DNA of 64,000 nt, from assembly GCA_029260755.1 (NCBI GenBank), contig JAJDCQ010000043.1, positions 1 through 64,000 on the forward strand, given 5' to 3'. Source of the stretch: Planctomycetota bacterium (GTDB lineage Bacteria > Planctomycetota > J058 > JAJDCQ01). Position numbers and translations under genes: made by a program. How positions within the stretch are numbered: the stretch's first letter is position 1; each line of letters starts with the position of its first letter. Shown piece after piece: positions 7,580 to 16,033 of this stretch. The notes beneath the pieces are model-generated. The model was not told the DNA's origin. It ran no database searches and worked only from the letters and a program-made list of their open reading frames with translations.

Positions 7580-9385
7580 ATGGCGGAATCACAAGCGTCG
7601 GCCGCGACCCACGGGGCGCACGTCGAGGAGCACGAGCCCGAGTACGAGCTCGGATTCGTGCGGAAGTACATCTTCTCGACCGACCACAAGATCATCGGCA
7701 TCCAGTTCCTGTTCACGACGCTGTTCTTCTTCCTCATCGGCGGGCTGTTGGTGCTCGCGGTGCGGTGGCAGCTCGCGTGGCCGTGGTCGAACATGCCGAT
7801 CTTCGGACCGCTCGTGTTCGGGAGCGAGGGCGGACAGATCTCGCCCGAGTTCTACACGATGGCGTTCACGATGCACGCCTCGATCATGATCTTCATGGTC
7901 GTGATCCCGATCCTCGCGGGCGCGTTCGGGAACTTCATCATCCCGCTCCAGATCGGCGCGCGGGACATGGCCTTCCCGAAGCTGAACATGTTCAGCTACT
8001 GGTTCATGTGGCCGGCCATGTGCTGCTTCGTCGCCAGCTTCTTCGTCGAGGGCGGCGCGGCCGCGAGCGGCTGGACGAGCTACCCGCCCCTCTCGAGCGT
8101 CTGGAGTGCGGCGCCGGGCTCGGGCATGGGTCAGACCCTCTGGCTGACCGGCGTGTCCTTCGTCGGCGTCAGCTCGCTGATGGGGTCGCTCAACTACATC
8201 ACCACGATCGTGACGATGCGCTGCCCGGGCATGACGCTCTTCCGGATGCCGCTCACGACCTGGTCGCTCTTCATCACCGCGATCCTGCAGGCGTTCGCGC
8301 TCCCCGTCCTGACGGCCGCGCTCGTCATGCAGATCATGGACCGGCTCGCCGGCACCGGCTTCTTCATCCCGCCCGAGCTCGTCGTCAACAACGTCGAGGC
8401 GAGCGGGACCGGCACGGGCGGGCAGCCGATCCTCTGGCAGCACCTGTTCTGGTTCTACTCCCACCCGGCCGTCTACATCATGATCCTGCCGGCGATGGGC
8501 ATTAACTCCGACGTGATGGCGACCTTCGCTCGCAAGCCGATCTTCGGCTACAAGCCGATGGTCTACGCGATCTCGGGAATCGCCGGGCTCGGCTTCATCG
8601 TCTGGGGCCACCACATGTTCCAGAGCGGGATGAACCCGTATCTCGGAACCGCCTTCATGATCTCGACGATGTTCATCGCGCTGCCGAGCGCCGTGAAGGT
8701 CTTCAACTGGCTCGGGACGCTCTGGGGCGGAAACATCCGCTTCACCGCCGCGATGCTGAACGCCGTCGCGTTCGTCTCGACGTTCATCATCGGCGGCCTC
8801 AGCGGCATCTTCATGGCGGCGACGCCGGTCGACATCCACATCCACGACACCTACTTCATCGTCGCCCACATCCACTACGTCCTGTTCGGCGGCAGCGTGT
8901 TCGCGATCTTCGCCGGGATCTACTACTGGTATCCGAAGATGTTCGGGCGCCACATGAACGAGCCGCTCGGGAAGCTCCACTTCTTCCTGACGTTCACGTT
9001 CGCCAATCTGGCGTTCTTCCCGATGCACCTGCTCGGCGTCGCCGGCTTCCCGCGCCGCCTGGCGGATCCGTATCACTACATCACCTTCAAGCACCTCCTC
9101 GGGCTGAACCAGTTCATCACGGTCTGCGCGATCTGCCTCGGCCTCACCCAGCTGATCTTCATGTTCAACATCATCATCAGCCTGATCGGCGGGAAGAGGG
9201 CCGGGAAGAACCCCTGGGACAGCAACAGCCTCGAGTGGCAGGCCGACAGCCCGGCCCCGCACGGCAACTGGGGCCCGAGCCTGCCGGTCGTCCACCGCGG
9301 GCCGTACGAGTACAGCTCCCCCGAGGTTCAGGAGGACTGGCTCCCGCAGACCCGTGACCTGAACGCGGAGAAGGCCTCGTCGTGA
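7580..9385 (+). CDS. coxA: Cytochrome c oxidase subunit I, A2-like with altered K-channel
   Basis: The start is the ATG at 7580 after AGAGGAAG; the frame is open further upstream but that part is the coxB shadow. The 601-residue protein has the haem-copper core: His99 (FTMHASI), the CuB/Tyr site, the two His of WGHHMF, and His430/His432 in VAHIHYVLFGG. The site that reads HPEVY in A1 oxidases is here YSHPAVY (293-299), so the proton-loading Glu is absent and the Tyr-Ser pair of A2-type enzymes is present. The K-channel lysine position reads FTAAM (388-392) instead of the usual FKTPM, so that Lys also appears to be Thr389. GARDMAFP, the D-channel Asp element, is kept. The stop overlaps the GTG of ctaA by four bases. 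Confidence 0.95.
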   Translation: MAESQASAATHGAHVEEHEPEYELGFVRKYIFSTDHKIIGIQFLFTTLFFFLIGGLLVLAVRWQLAWPWSNMPIFGPLVFGSEGGQISPEFYTMAFTMHASIMIFMVVIPILAGAFGNFIIPLQIGARDMAFPKLNMFSYWFMWPAMCCFVASFFVEGGAAASGWTSYPPLSSVWSAAPGSGMGQTLWLTGVSFVGVSSLMGSLNYITTIVTMRCPGMTLFRMPLTTWSLFITAILQAFALPVLTAALVMQIMDRLAGTGFFIPPELVVNNVEASGTGTGGQPILWQHLFWFYSHPAVYIMILPAMGINSDVMATFARKPIFGYKPMVYAISGIAGLGFIVWGHHMFQSGMNPYLGTAFMISTMFIALPSAVKVFNWLGTLWGGNIRFTAAMLNAVAFVSTFIIGGLSGIFMAATPVDIHIHDTYFIVAHIHYVLFGGSVFAIFAGIYYWYPKMFGRHMNEPLGKLHFFLTFTFANLAFFPMHLLGVAGFPRRLADPYHYITFKHLLGLNQFITVCAICLGLTQLIFMFNIIISLIGGKRAGKNPWDSNSLEWQADSPAPHGNWGPSLPVVHRGPYEYSSPEVQEDWLPQTRDLNAEKASS

Positions 9386-10542
9386 CCGACCCCCGCGGGG
9401 GAGCCGGCCGCGAGGGCTCCCCTCCTTCGGGACTCGCCACCGAGACGGCGGAGACGCCCGAGGACACCGGCACCGGCCGGTGGCCCGCGCGTCTCGCCGT
9501 CATCACGGCCGCCCTCACCCTCGTGCTCATCGTGAGCGGGGGCGTCGTGACGAGCCGCGAGGCGGGCATGGCGGTGCCCGACTGGCCGACCACCTACGGC
9601 CACAACATGTTCACCTACCCGTGGTCAGCGATGGTGGGCGACATCTTCTACGAGCACGGTCACCGGCTGCTCGGGACGCTCGTCGGGATCACGACGATCC
9701 TGATGTGCGTCACCCTGCTCCTCGGCCGAGCGCCTGTCTCGGTCAAGTACCTCGGCGCCCTCGCCGTCGTCGGCGTCAGCGTCCAGGGAGTCCTCGGCGG
9801 CCTCCGGGTCACCGAGAGCAGCGTGACCCTGGCGATCGTCCACGGCTGCACCGCGCAGGCCTTCTTCGGGCTGCTGGCCGTCATCATCGCGTTGACCCGC
9901 CGGCGCCCGCTCGCCCGCCTCCGCCGTGACGACGACCCCAAGGATCCGGGCGCTCGCAAGCTCGGTTTCGTGGCGATCGCTCTGGCCGGACTGATCTACC
10001 TCCAGGTCATCTCCGGGGCGGTGACCCGGCACCTCGGCGAGCAGCTCGCCGGCGCCGTCCACCTCCATCTCCTGATGGCGTTCGTGGTGGTCGCGGGCGT
10101 GATCCTGGTCGCGATCGCGGTGAGCGACGCCCTCTCGCGCCAGAAGGACGGCGATGCGTGGCGGAGCGACGTCGCCGGAGCGACGATGCTGCTGGGCGGG
10201 GCGCTCTGCGCGCAGGTCGTCCTCGGCGTCGGCGCCTGGTCGATGACCGCCAAGGCGCGCCTCAGCGCGATCGAGCCGCCCCTCGAGGTCGCGTTCACGG
10301 CCGCCCACGTGGCCGTCGGCGCGATCCTCCTCGCGACGGCCCTGTTCCTCGCGGTGCGGCTCCGGATCGAGCCGGCCCCCGCGCCCGCGCTCGGCCCGAC
10401 CGGCGGGGACGGGGGCGCGGCCTGCGATGGCGCCCCGTCGTCCGCGGCGGCCTCCGAGATCGCCCCCGACGCCGGCACCCCGGCGCGCGCCGGAGGCCTC
10501 GACGCCTCGCCGAGCGCGCGGGTCGCGATGGGGGTGGCCTGA
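9382..10542 (+). CDS. ctaA: Haem A synthase (COX15/CtaA family)
   Basis: Converts haem O to haem A in the membrane for the adjacent oxidase. 386 residues with eight hydrophobic segments in two four-helix halves. The paired histidines expected of the family are visible: EHGHRLLG (His92, His94), His154 in AIVHGCT, His227/His229 in VHLHLLMA and His309 in AAHVAVG. The start is a GTG in a GTGA overlap with coxA. A Pro/Ala/Gly-rich tail after residue 325 is probably disordered. The stop overlaps the ATG of ctaB. Confidence 0.93.
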   Translation: MTDPRGGAGREGSPPSGLATETAETPEDTGTGRWPARLAVITAALTLVLIVSGGVVTSREAGMAVPDWPTTYGHNMFTYPWSAMVGDIFYEHGHRLLGTLVGITTILMCVTLLLGRAPVSVKYLGALAVVGVSVQGVLGGLRVTESSVTLAIVHGCTAQAFFGLLAVIIALTRRRPLARLRRDDDPKDPGARKLGFVAIALAGLIYLQVISGAVTRHLGEQLAGAVHLHLLMAFVVVAGVILVAIAVSDALSRQKDGDAWRSDVAGATMLLGGALCAQVVLGVGAWSMTAKARLSAIEPPLEVAFTAAHVAVGAILLATALFLAVRLRIEPAPAPALGPTGGDGGAACDGAPSSAAASEIAPDAGTPARAGGLDASPSARVAMGVA

Positions 10543-11489
10543 TGAGCCTGCAAGCCACGAGCGGGCGCGCCGCGATCGCCGCCCCGATCGAGCCCCCCGC
10601 CGCATCCGTCACGGATCCGGGTCTCGTCGTGGACGTGCTCGCGATCGTGCGGCCGCGGATCGCCGTCCTGTCGCTCGGGACCGTCGCCGTCGGCGCCGTC
10701 GCCGGGGCGGGCGGCCTGCCCGATCTCGGCCTCCTCGCGGCGACCCTGCTCGGCTCGGGCCTGGTGGCCGCGGGCAGCAGCGCGTGGAATCAGCTCCTCG
10801 AGCGGGACGTCGACGCGCGGATGGAGCGCACCCGGAACCGGCCGCTTCCGACCGGGCGGATGCGCTCGGCCGACGCGTTCGGGATCGGGCTGCTCGCGAC
10901 CGCGGCCGGCCTCGGCCTGCTCGTCGCGACGGCGGGACCGCTCGCGGCGGCCGTCGCCGCCGCGATCGTCGTCCTCTACGTCGGCGTCTACACCCCGCTC
11001 AAGCGGGTGACGTCGCTGAACACGGTGGTCGGCGCGATCCCGGGGGCTCTGCCGCCGCTGATCGGCTGGGCCGCCGTGCGCGGAGAGCTCGGCGCCGGCG
11101 CCTGGGCCCTCTTCGCGATCGTCTTCTTCTGGCAGTTCCCGCACTTCCTCGCGATCGCCCGGCTCTGCCGCGACGATTACGCGCGGGCGGGCCTGCGGAT
11201 GTTGAGCGTCGTCGACGCGGAGCGAGAGGGGCCCGGAATGATCGGGCTGCAGGCGGCGAGCTTCGCCCTCGTTCTGTTGCCGGCGAGCCTCTGGCCGGCG
11301 GTCCTCGGCGTGGCCGGGCCGTCCTACTTCATGGGAGCGCTGGTCCTCGGAGTCGCCTTCCTCGTCGTCTCGATCGCGTTCGCGGTCCGGAGCGACGAGG
11401 GCAACGCGCGGCGGCTCCTGCGGGCGAGCGTTCTGTACCTACCCGCGCTGTTCGCGTTCTTGGTGTTGGATCTACCGGCCGTCGCCTGA
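10542..11489 (+). CDS. ctaB: Protohaem IX farnesyltransferase (haem O synthase)
   Basis: UbiA-family prenyltransferase that makes haem O, the substrate of CtaA. Starting from the ATG that overlaps the ctaA stop, it is 315 residues with about eight or nine membrane helices. The first prenyl-diphosphate-binding motif reads NQLLERDVDARMERT (Asn83, Asp89, Asp91) and the second is in the DDYARAGLRMLSVVD loop. The operon position between ctaA and coxC is conventional. Confidence 0.94.
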   Translation: MSLQATSGRAAIAAPIEPPAASVTDPGLVVDVLAIVRPRIAVLSLGTVAVGAVAGAGGLPDLGLLAATLLGSGLVAAGSSAWNQLLERDVDARMERTRNRPLPTGRMRSADAFGIGLLATAAGLGLLVATAGPLAAAVAAAIVVLYVGVYTPLKRVTSLNTVVGAIPGALPPLIGWAAVRGELGAGAWALFAIVFFWQFPHFLAIARLCRDDYARAGLRMLSVVDAEREGPGMIGLQAASFALVLLPASLWPAVLGVAGPSYFMGALVLGVAFLVVSIAFAVRSDEGNARRLLRASVLYLPALFAFLVLDLPAVA

Positions 11490-11532
11490 TGGGCGTTTTC
11501 GCCCCGACGACGGTCCTGGGGGAGCGATCGAG

Positions 11533-12129
11533 ATGAGCCACGGAGCCTCGTCCGGCCTCGAGGGTGACCTCAAGATGCCGCTCAGCAAGGCGAAGTTCGC
11601 GATGTGGCTGTTCCTGGCCACCGAGATCATGTTCTTCGCGGGCCTGCTGGGCACCTACATCGTGCTTCGCGCCGGAAACCCGGGCGTGTTCGGGCTGCCG
11701 TACACCGGCTGGGACGTCATGTGGTGGCTTCCGGCCATCAACACGGTGGTGCTGATCACGAGCAGCTTCACGATGGTGAAGGCCGTCAGCGCGGTCCAGA
11801 AGGGGAGCGCGAGCGGCGTCAGCTTCTTCCTCCTCGCGACCGCGCTCCTCGGCTGCGTCTTCATGGCGATCAAGTTCTACGAGTACGGGTACAAGTTCGA
11901 CCACGGGATCTACCCGAGCACGAACGTCTTCTACACCTGTTACTTCCTCACGACCGGTCTCCACGGGCTGCACGTGGCCGGCGGGATCGTGGTGATCTTC
12001 TGCCTGTTCATCAAGGCGATGCTCACCGGATACCCCCGGAACTCCGAGACGGTGGAGATCATCGGCCTCTACTGGCACTTCGTCGACCTCGTCTGGATCT
12101 ACCTCTTCCCGCTCGTCTACCTCCTGTAG
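11533..12129 (+). CDS. coxC: Cytochrome c oxidase subunit III, short form
   Basis: 198 residues with five membrane helices, lacking the first two helices of the seven-helix form; this short form is common in bacterial caa3-type oxidases. Family features include FLATEIMFFAGL, the HGLHVAGG element and YWHFVDLVWIYLFPLVYL at the C-terminus. The ATG follows GGGGGAGCG, and coxD begins 70 bases after the stop. Confidence 0.93.
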   Translation: MSHGASSGLEGDLKMPLSKAKFAMWLFLATEIMFFAGLLGTYIVLRAGNPGVFGLPYTGWDVMWWLPAINTVVLITSSFTMVKAVSAVQKGSASGVSFFLLATALLGCVFMAIKFYEYGYKFDHGIYPSTNVFYTCYFLTTGLHGLHVAGGIVVIFCLFIKAMLTGYPRNSETVEIIGLYWHFVDLVWIYLFPLVYLL

Positions 12130-12199
12130 CGAGCGAGCGACGAACGACCCGAGGAACGATCCGAGAACGGCGCCGACCGCCGAGGAGAGGAAAGAAGAG

Positions 12200-12571
12200 A
12201 TGGCCCACGACCAAGACCAAGCCCACCCGAGCGAAGCGACCTACTTCAAGGTCTTCGCGTCGTTGATGATGCTCACCGTCGTGACGGTGCTCGTCTCGCG
12301 CGTCCACCTCGGAGCGGTCGGCAACATCGTGGTCGGCATGGCGATCGCAACGGTGAAGGCGTCGATGGTGGCGTTGATCTTCATGCACCTCTGGTACGAG
12401 GTGGGCAAGTGGAAGATCGTCATGCTCGTGCCGCCGTGCATCCTGTTCGCCGTGATCGTCTTCGCGCTCACGCCCGACGTCGCCTACAAGCCGACGCACG
12501 CCGCCCCGCTGGCGGCCGAGTCTCACGCGGCGGACGCCGGGCACGAGGCCGACGCCGGCGCCGGGCACTGA
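12200..12571 (+). CDS. coxD: Cytochrome c oxidase subunit IV (CtaF/CoxD-like)
   Basis: 123 residues with three membrane helices, including the MAIATVKASMVALIFMHLWY segment that marks the prokaryotic subunit IV family. A strong GAGGAGAGGAAAGAAGAG purine run precedes the ATG. The last 25 residues are rich in His, Ala and Asp and may bind metal or be disordered. Confidence 0.88.
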   Translation: MAHDQDQAHPSEATYFKVFASLMMLTVVTVLVSRVHLGAVGNIVVGMAIATVKASMVALIFMHLWYEVGKWKIVMLVPPCILFAVIVFALTPDVAYKPTHAAPLAAESHAADAGHEADAGAGH

Positions 12572-12582
12572 GCCCGACCGCC

Positions 12583-13236
12583 ATGCTTCGACGCACCCGA
12601 TGCCTCGTCCTGATCGCCGCGCTCGTCGCGAGCGCGGGGCTCGGCTGCCCCGACCCGGGGCCGGCCGCATCGGGGGAGGGCGCGGCGAGCCGGCCGGCGG
12701 TGCCCGATCGTCTGGGCGTGGTCCCCGACTTCGCCCTCACCGACCAGAAGGGCGCCGCGCTCGGAAAGGGCGACCTGTCCGGCAAGGTGTGGGTCGCCTC
12801 GTTCGTGTTCACGCGATGCGCCGGCCCGTGCCCACGGATCATGGCCGTCTGCGGGGAGCTCCAGGACTCCCTCTTCGAGCTCCCGGGGGCTAGCCCCGAG
12901 ACCCTCCGCCTCGTCTCGTTCTCGGTCGATCCCGATCACGACTCGACCGCGGTGCTCGCCGCCTGGGGCGAGAAGCTCGGCGTCGATGCCGGCCGCTGGC
13001 ATCTGCTGACCGGCGAGCGCGCGGCGATCGATGCCACCGTGCGGGACGGCTTCCATCTCGCGATCGCGCGGGCGGAGGACCCGAGCGTCGACGCCAGCAT
13101 GGCGGTCACCCACAGCACGCGTCTCTGCATCGTCGATGGCGAGGGCGTGATCCGCGGGTACTATGACGTGGACGACCCGGCCACCCTGGCGGCCGTGCGT
13201 CGGAAGGTGAAGGCTCTCCTCGGAGCACGCTCATGA
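12583..13236 (+). CDS. sco: SCO1/SenC copper chaperone lipoprotein
   Basis: Delivers copper to, or reduces, the CuA site of CoxB outside the membrane. 217 residues with a lipoprotein signal peptide ending SAGLGC (about residue 23) and a thioredoxin-like domain. The copper ligands are Cys79 and Cys83 in TRCAGPCP and His177 in THSTRL. The ATG at 12583 is 11 bases after the coxD stop; an open frame further upstream is the coxD shadow. The stop overlaps the next ATG by four bases. Confidence 0.92.
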   Translation: MLRRTRCLVLIAALVASAGLGCPDPGPAASGEGAASRPAVPDRLGVVPDFALTDQKGAALGKGDLSGKVWVASFVFTRCAGPCPRIMAVCGELQDSLFELPGASPETLRLVSFSVDPDHDSTAVLAAWGEKLGVDAGRWHLLTGERAAIDATVRDGFHLAIARAEDPSVDASMAVTHSTRLCIVDGEGVIRGYYDVDDPATLAAVRRKVKALLGARS

Positions 13237-13496
13237 AGCCGGCGCTGACCCTCACCCTCGTGCTCGCCGTCGTCCTCGCGCTGATGGGCGCCCTGCCCGT
13301 CGTCGCGGAGGCGTGCCCGAGCTGCAAGGCGGGCGTCGCGACCGACAAGTCCTCGGGGCCGAACCCGGTCGACGGCTACTTCTACAGCATCATCTTCATG
13401 GCGAGCCTGCCCTTCGTCCTGATGGGCTTCATGGGTTTCATCATCTGGCGCGCGCAGCGCGCCGGCGCCCCCATCGACGGCATCGCGAGCTCCTGA
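13233..13496 (+). CDS. Small secreted-type membrane protein with a CPSC motif
   Basis: 87 residues: an N-terminal signal-like helix, a short segment with EACPSCKAG around residue 28, and one membrane helix (about 52-72). It starts in an ATGA overlap with the SCO gene, so it probably works with the oxidase, perhaps in copper or haem handling. No named family is recognised. The CxxC could bind metal or haem-free thiols, but no His follows it, so it is not a cytochrome c site. Confidence 0.7.
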   Translation: MKPALTLTLVLAVVLALMGALPVVAEACPSCKAGVATDKSSGPNPVDGYFYSIIFMASLPFVLMGFMGFIIWRAQRAGAPIDGIASS

Positions 13497-13506
13497 TCGG
13501 CGCGTC

Positions 13507-14130
13507 GTGAGCGCCCGAGACGCGAGCGGCGCCGAGGGCAGCTCCGACGACCGCGCCCTCGCCGTCGCGGCGGCCGCGGGCGACCGAGACGCCTTCGCCC
13601 GCCTCGTCGGCCTCTACCAGAACGTCGTCGCCGCCATCTGCTGGCGGATGACCTACGACCGCCACCTCGCCGCCGACATCACGCAGGACGTCTTCGTCCA
13701 TCTCTGGGGCCGGCTCGACCGCTACGACGCCGAGCGTCCCTTCCGGCCCTGGTTCCTCCGCCTCGCCACCAACGCGGCCATCAACGCGATCAAGAAGCGC
13801 CGGAACAAGGCCCGCGAGCGGAGCCTCGACAGCCTCGGGCGGGGACCGGGAGCCGACGCCGACGATCGCCGCCTCGAGCTGCCCGACGAGACCGCCGCCG
13901 ACCCGGCCGACGACGCGGCCGGCGCCGAGGTCCGCGCCGCGCTCCGGGCCGCCGTCCGCGAGCTCTCCCCGACCTACGCGGCGGTCGTCGCCCTCCACTA
14001 CCTCGAGGGCAAGACGGTGAACGAGGTGTCGGAGCTGCTCGGGATCCCATCGGGGACGGTGAAGATCCGGCTCTTCCGGGCGCGGGCGATCCTGAAGGAG
14101 AAGCTGGCGCGGTGGGAGGAGAGGCCGTGA
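13507..14130 (+). CDS. ECF-type RNA polymerase sigma factor
   Basis: 207 residues from a GTG. Region 2 has HLAADITQDVFVHLW and the RPFRPWFLRLATNAAIN promoter-melting segment; an acidic linker of about 35 residues precedes region 4, where YLEGKTVNEVSELLGIPSGTVKIRL gives the helix-turn-helix. It lies 10 bases after the oxidase operon and may be cotranscribed with it. The likely anti-sigma protein is at 14828, with a repeat-filled gap between. Confidence 0.9.
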   Translation: MSARDASGAEGSSDDRALAVAAAAGDRDAFARLVGLYQNVVAAICWRMTYDRHLAADITQDVFVHLWGRLDRYDAERPFRPWFLRLATNAAINAIKKRRNKARERSLDSLGRGPGADADDRRLELPDETAADPADDAAGAEVRAALRAAVRELSPTYAAVVALHYLEGKTVNEVSELLGIPSGTVKIRLFRARAILKEKLARWEERP

Positions 14131-14150
14131 GACTCGGCGCCGACCGGATC

Positions 14151-14245
14151 AGTCCGCGCCATCCGCGTCATCCGCGGTTCCGCTCTCTCTCGAGCGCTGA
14201 AGGAAAAACGAACGGGAACCGCGGATGACGCGGACTGCGCGGATT
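14151..14245. repeat. Triplet 9-mer inverted repeat, copy 1
   Basis: The left arm (14151-14181) carries three units of the type ATCCGCGNN and ends GGTTCC; the right arm (14216-14245) is its near-complement, beginning GGAACC. The loop is about 34 bases. The right arm is followed by GCGAGCTGCC, a flank that recurs in the other copies. Confidence 0.75.
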
Positions 14246-14482
14246 GCGAGCTGCCAGGCGCGCAGTTCATTGCCGACGCCTGCGCTCCCGCCCGTTCCGG
14301 GAACAGGAGTCTCGGGCGGGGCGCCGCGACGCGACGCGTCGGCAATGGCTCGGCGACGCCCGAACCAATCCGTGCAATCCGCGAAATCCGCGGTTCGGTC
14401 TCTGTCGGCGTTGAATCAGTGGGAACCGCGGATGACGCGGATTGCGCGGAATGCGAGTTGCCAGCGTTCCGGTTCATTGCCG
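14215..14482. repeat. Direct repeat of about 62 bp in the sigma/anti-sigma gap
   Basis: The segment 14215-14276 (from GGGAACCGCGG to TCATTGCCG) recurs with few changes at 14420-14481. Between them lies another inverted repeat, CATTGCCGACGC (14268-14279) with GCGTCGGCAATG (14336-14347). Frames open across 14131-14827 are produced by these repeats and are not genes. Confidence 0.65.
14365..14452. repeat. Triplet 9-mer inverted repeat, copy 2
   Basis: The left arm (about 14366-14396) has units AATCCGTGC, AATCCGCGA and AATCCGCGG followed by TTC; the right arm (14421-14450) begins GGAACCGCGGAT. The loop is about 25 bases. The right flank is GCGAGTTGCC, as in the other copies. Confidence 0.7.
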
Positions 14483-14530
14483 TTGCGCGGGCCGTTCCAG
14501 GAACACACGTGGTTGCCCGGTCGGTATAGA

Positions 14531-14673
14531 GGCCACAGATTTCACATCACAGATTGCACAGATTTCGAGCTGCCGAAGGCGGTCGTTCCCGATGCCTACG
14601 AGCCGTTGGCTGGCAACGGCAACGACACGGGGCGACCCGCGGCAATCTGTGTAATCGGTGAAATCTGTGGCCT
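14531..14673. repeat. AT-shifted variant of the triplet 9-mer inverted repeat
   Basis: The left arm (14531-14564) contains CACAGATTT and CAGATTGCACAGATTT; the right arm (14643-14672) has the three 9-base units AATCTGTGT, AATCGGTGA and AATCTGTGG. The flank TCGAGCTGCC after the left arm matches the flank of the CCGCGG-type copies, so the unit sequence changed while the architecture and flanks stayed. The loop is about 78 bases. Confidence 0.65.
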
Positions 14674-14827
14674 AACCCGACTGCACCGACGACGCCTCGC
14701 AGAGTAAGAGCAGACTGTTCCAAGGAACCACGGACTCCCCAAGAAACCCCGAAACCAACGCCCCCGCCAAATCGGTATTGGACGGAGGAGGGAGCACAGC
14801 CTCACGCTGCGCGAGACCGAGAGACGC

Positions 14828-16033
14828 ATGATGCGTGACTGCAAAGAGATGAGACGCGCGATCGATCGGCGGACGGCCGGGGCGGCCGGACTCGTCTCCG
14901 ACCTCGACCCGAACGATTCCCTGCCGGCCGCCGTCCTCGACGACCACCTCGCCGCCTGCGAGGCGTGTCGGGCCTACCGGGCCGGGCTGCAGCGGGTCGA
15001 CCGCCTCCTCGCCTCCGAGCTGGCTCCGACGGTCGGAGCCGAGCTGCTCGACGGCATCCTCGCGGGCGTCGGCGACGCCGCGGTCGACCGGGTGTGTCGG
15101 GACGCGCGCGTCGTCCTCGACGAGCGGACCGCCTTCGAGGCGGGCCTCACGCCTACCGCTCCGTCCGCCGATCCCGCCGTCGACGTGCACCTCGCCGGCT
15201 GTGTCCCGTGCCGCGAGTACGCGGCCCAGATGGCGCGGGTCGACGCGATCCTCACGACCGAGCCCGACGCCCGCGCGACGGCCGCCCTCACCGACGGAGT
15301 CCTCGCGGCGATCGGCGGCAGCGATGAGGCCGGCTGCGATCGTCTCCGGCGCGCCCTCGACGAGCGGACCGCGGCCGCCACCGGGCTGGTCGACGCGCCG
15401 GCTCCCGCTCCCGCGCTCGACGCGCACCTCGACGTCTGCGCCGCGTGCCGCGCGCACGAGGCCGCCCTCGCCCGGGTCGACGGCCTCCTCGCGACCGAGC
15501 CGACGCCGCCGGCGCCCGCCGATCTCGTCGACCGCGTCCTCCGCGCGATCCCGGGCGTCGTGTTCGCCGCCCGACCGCTCCCCGCGTCGGTCCGCTGGCT
15601 CCGGGCCGCGGCCGGAGTCGCCATTGCCGCCTGCGTGATCGCGGTCGCCGTCCTCGCCCAGACGCGCGAGGGGCTGCGACGCGAGGTCGCCCAGATCTCG
15701 CGCCCGTTCGTCGAGGCCGCCCCGAGCTCCGACCTCGCCCGATGGGTCTCGCCGGGCGCGAGCATCGGCGAGCTCCGCGCCATCGACGTCCCGAGCCTTC
15801 GCGAGGTCGTCAGCGACGCCAACGCGAGGGCGAACGGGGCGGTCCGCGGCGTCGCGCGCCTCTCCGAGCCGCTCGAGGAGCGGGGCCTCATCCCCGAGGG
15901 GCGGGTCGGCTCGATCCCGCTTCCGCTGCTGCTGCTGCTGCTGCTCGCCCTCGCCGTCGCCAACATCCCGTTGCTCCGGGCCCGGTCGCACCGGGCTCTC
16001 TCCGGTCCCGAGGAAGGGAACGATCGATGCTGA
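14828..16033 (+). CDS. Membrane anti-sigma factor with three tandem zinc-finger domains
   Basis: 401 residues. Three repeats of about 80 residues each start with C-x3-R-x3-D-x-R-T-A and end with H-x3-C-x2-C: ligands His40/Cys44/Cys47, His121/Cys125/Cys128 and His200/Cys204/Cys207. This is the zf-HC2 anti-sigma-domain pattern, normally present once. A membrane helix follows (about 260-280), then a region outside, and a Leu-rich hydrophobic segment near 363-380. By position it should hold the ECF sigma factor encoded at 13507, though the gap of about 700 bp with repeats is unusual for such a pair. The ATG is followed by a second in-frame ATG; there is no strong ribosome-binding site. The stop overlaps the next gene by seven bases. 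Confidence 0.8.
   Translation: MMRDCKEMRRAIDRRTAGAAGLVSDLDPNDSLPAAVLDDHLAACEACRAYRAGLQRVDRLLASELAPTVGAELLDGILAGVGDAAVDRVCRDARVVLDERTAFEAGLTPTAPSADPAVDVHLAGCVPCREYAAQMARVDAILTTEPDARATAALTDGVLAAIGGSDEAGCDRLRRALDERTAAATGLVDAPAPAPALDAHLDVCAACRAHEAALARVDGLLATEPTPPAPADLVDRVLRAIPGVVFAARPLPASVRWLRAAAGVAIAACVIAVAVLAQTREGLRREVAQISRPFVEAAPSSDLARWVSPGASIGELRAIDVPSLREVVSDANARANGAVRGVARLSEPLEERGLIPEGRVGSIPLPLLLLLLLALAVANIPLLRARSHRALSGPEEGNDRC

Noticed and set aside
14225..14707. Open frames in the sigma/anti-sigma gap
   Set aside because: Generated by the inverted repeats; no ribosome-binding site and no known motif.
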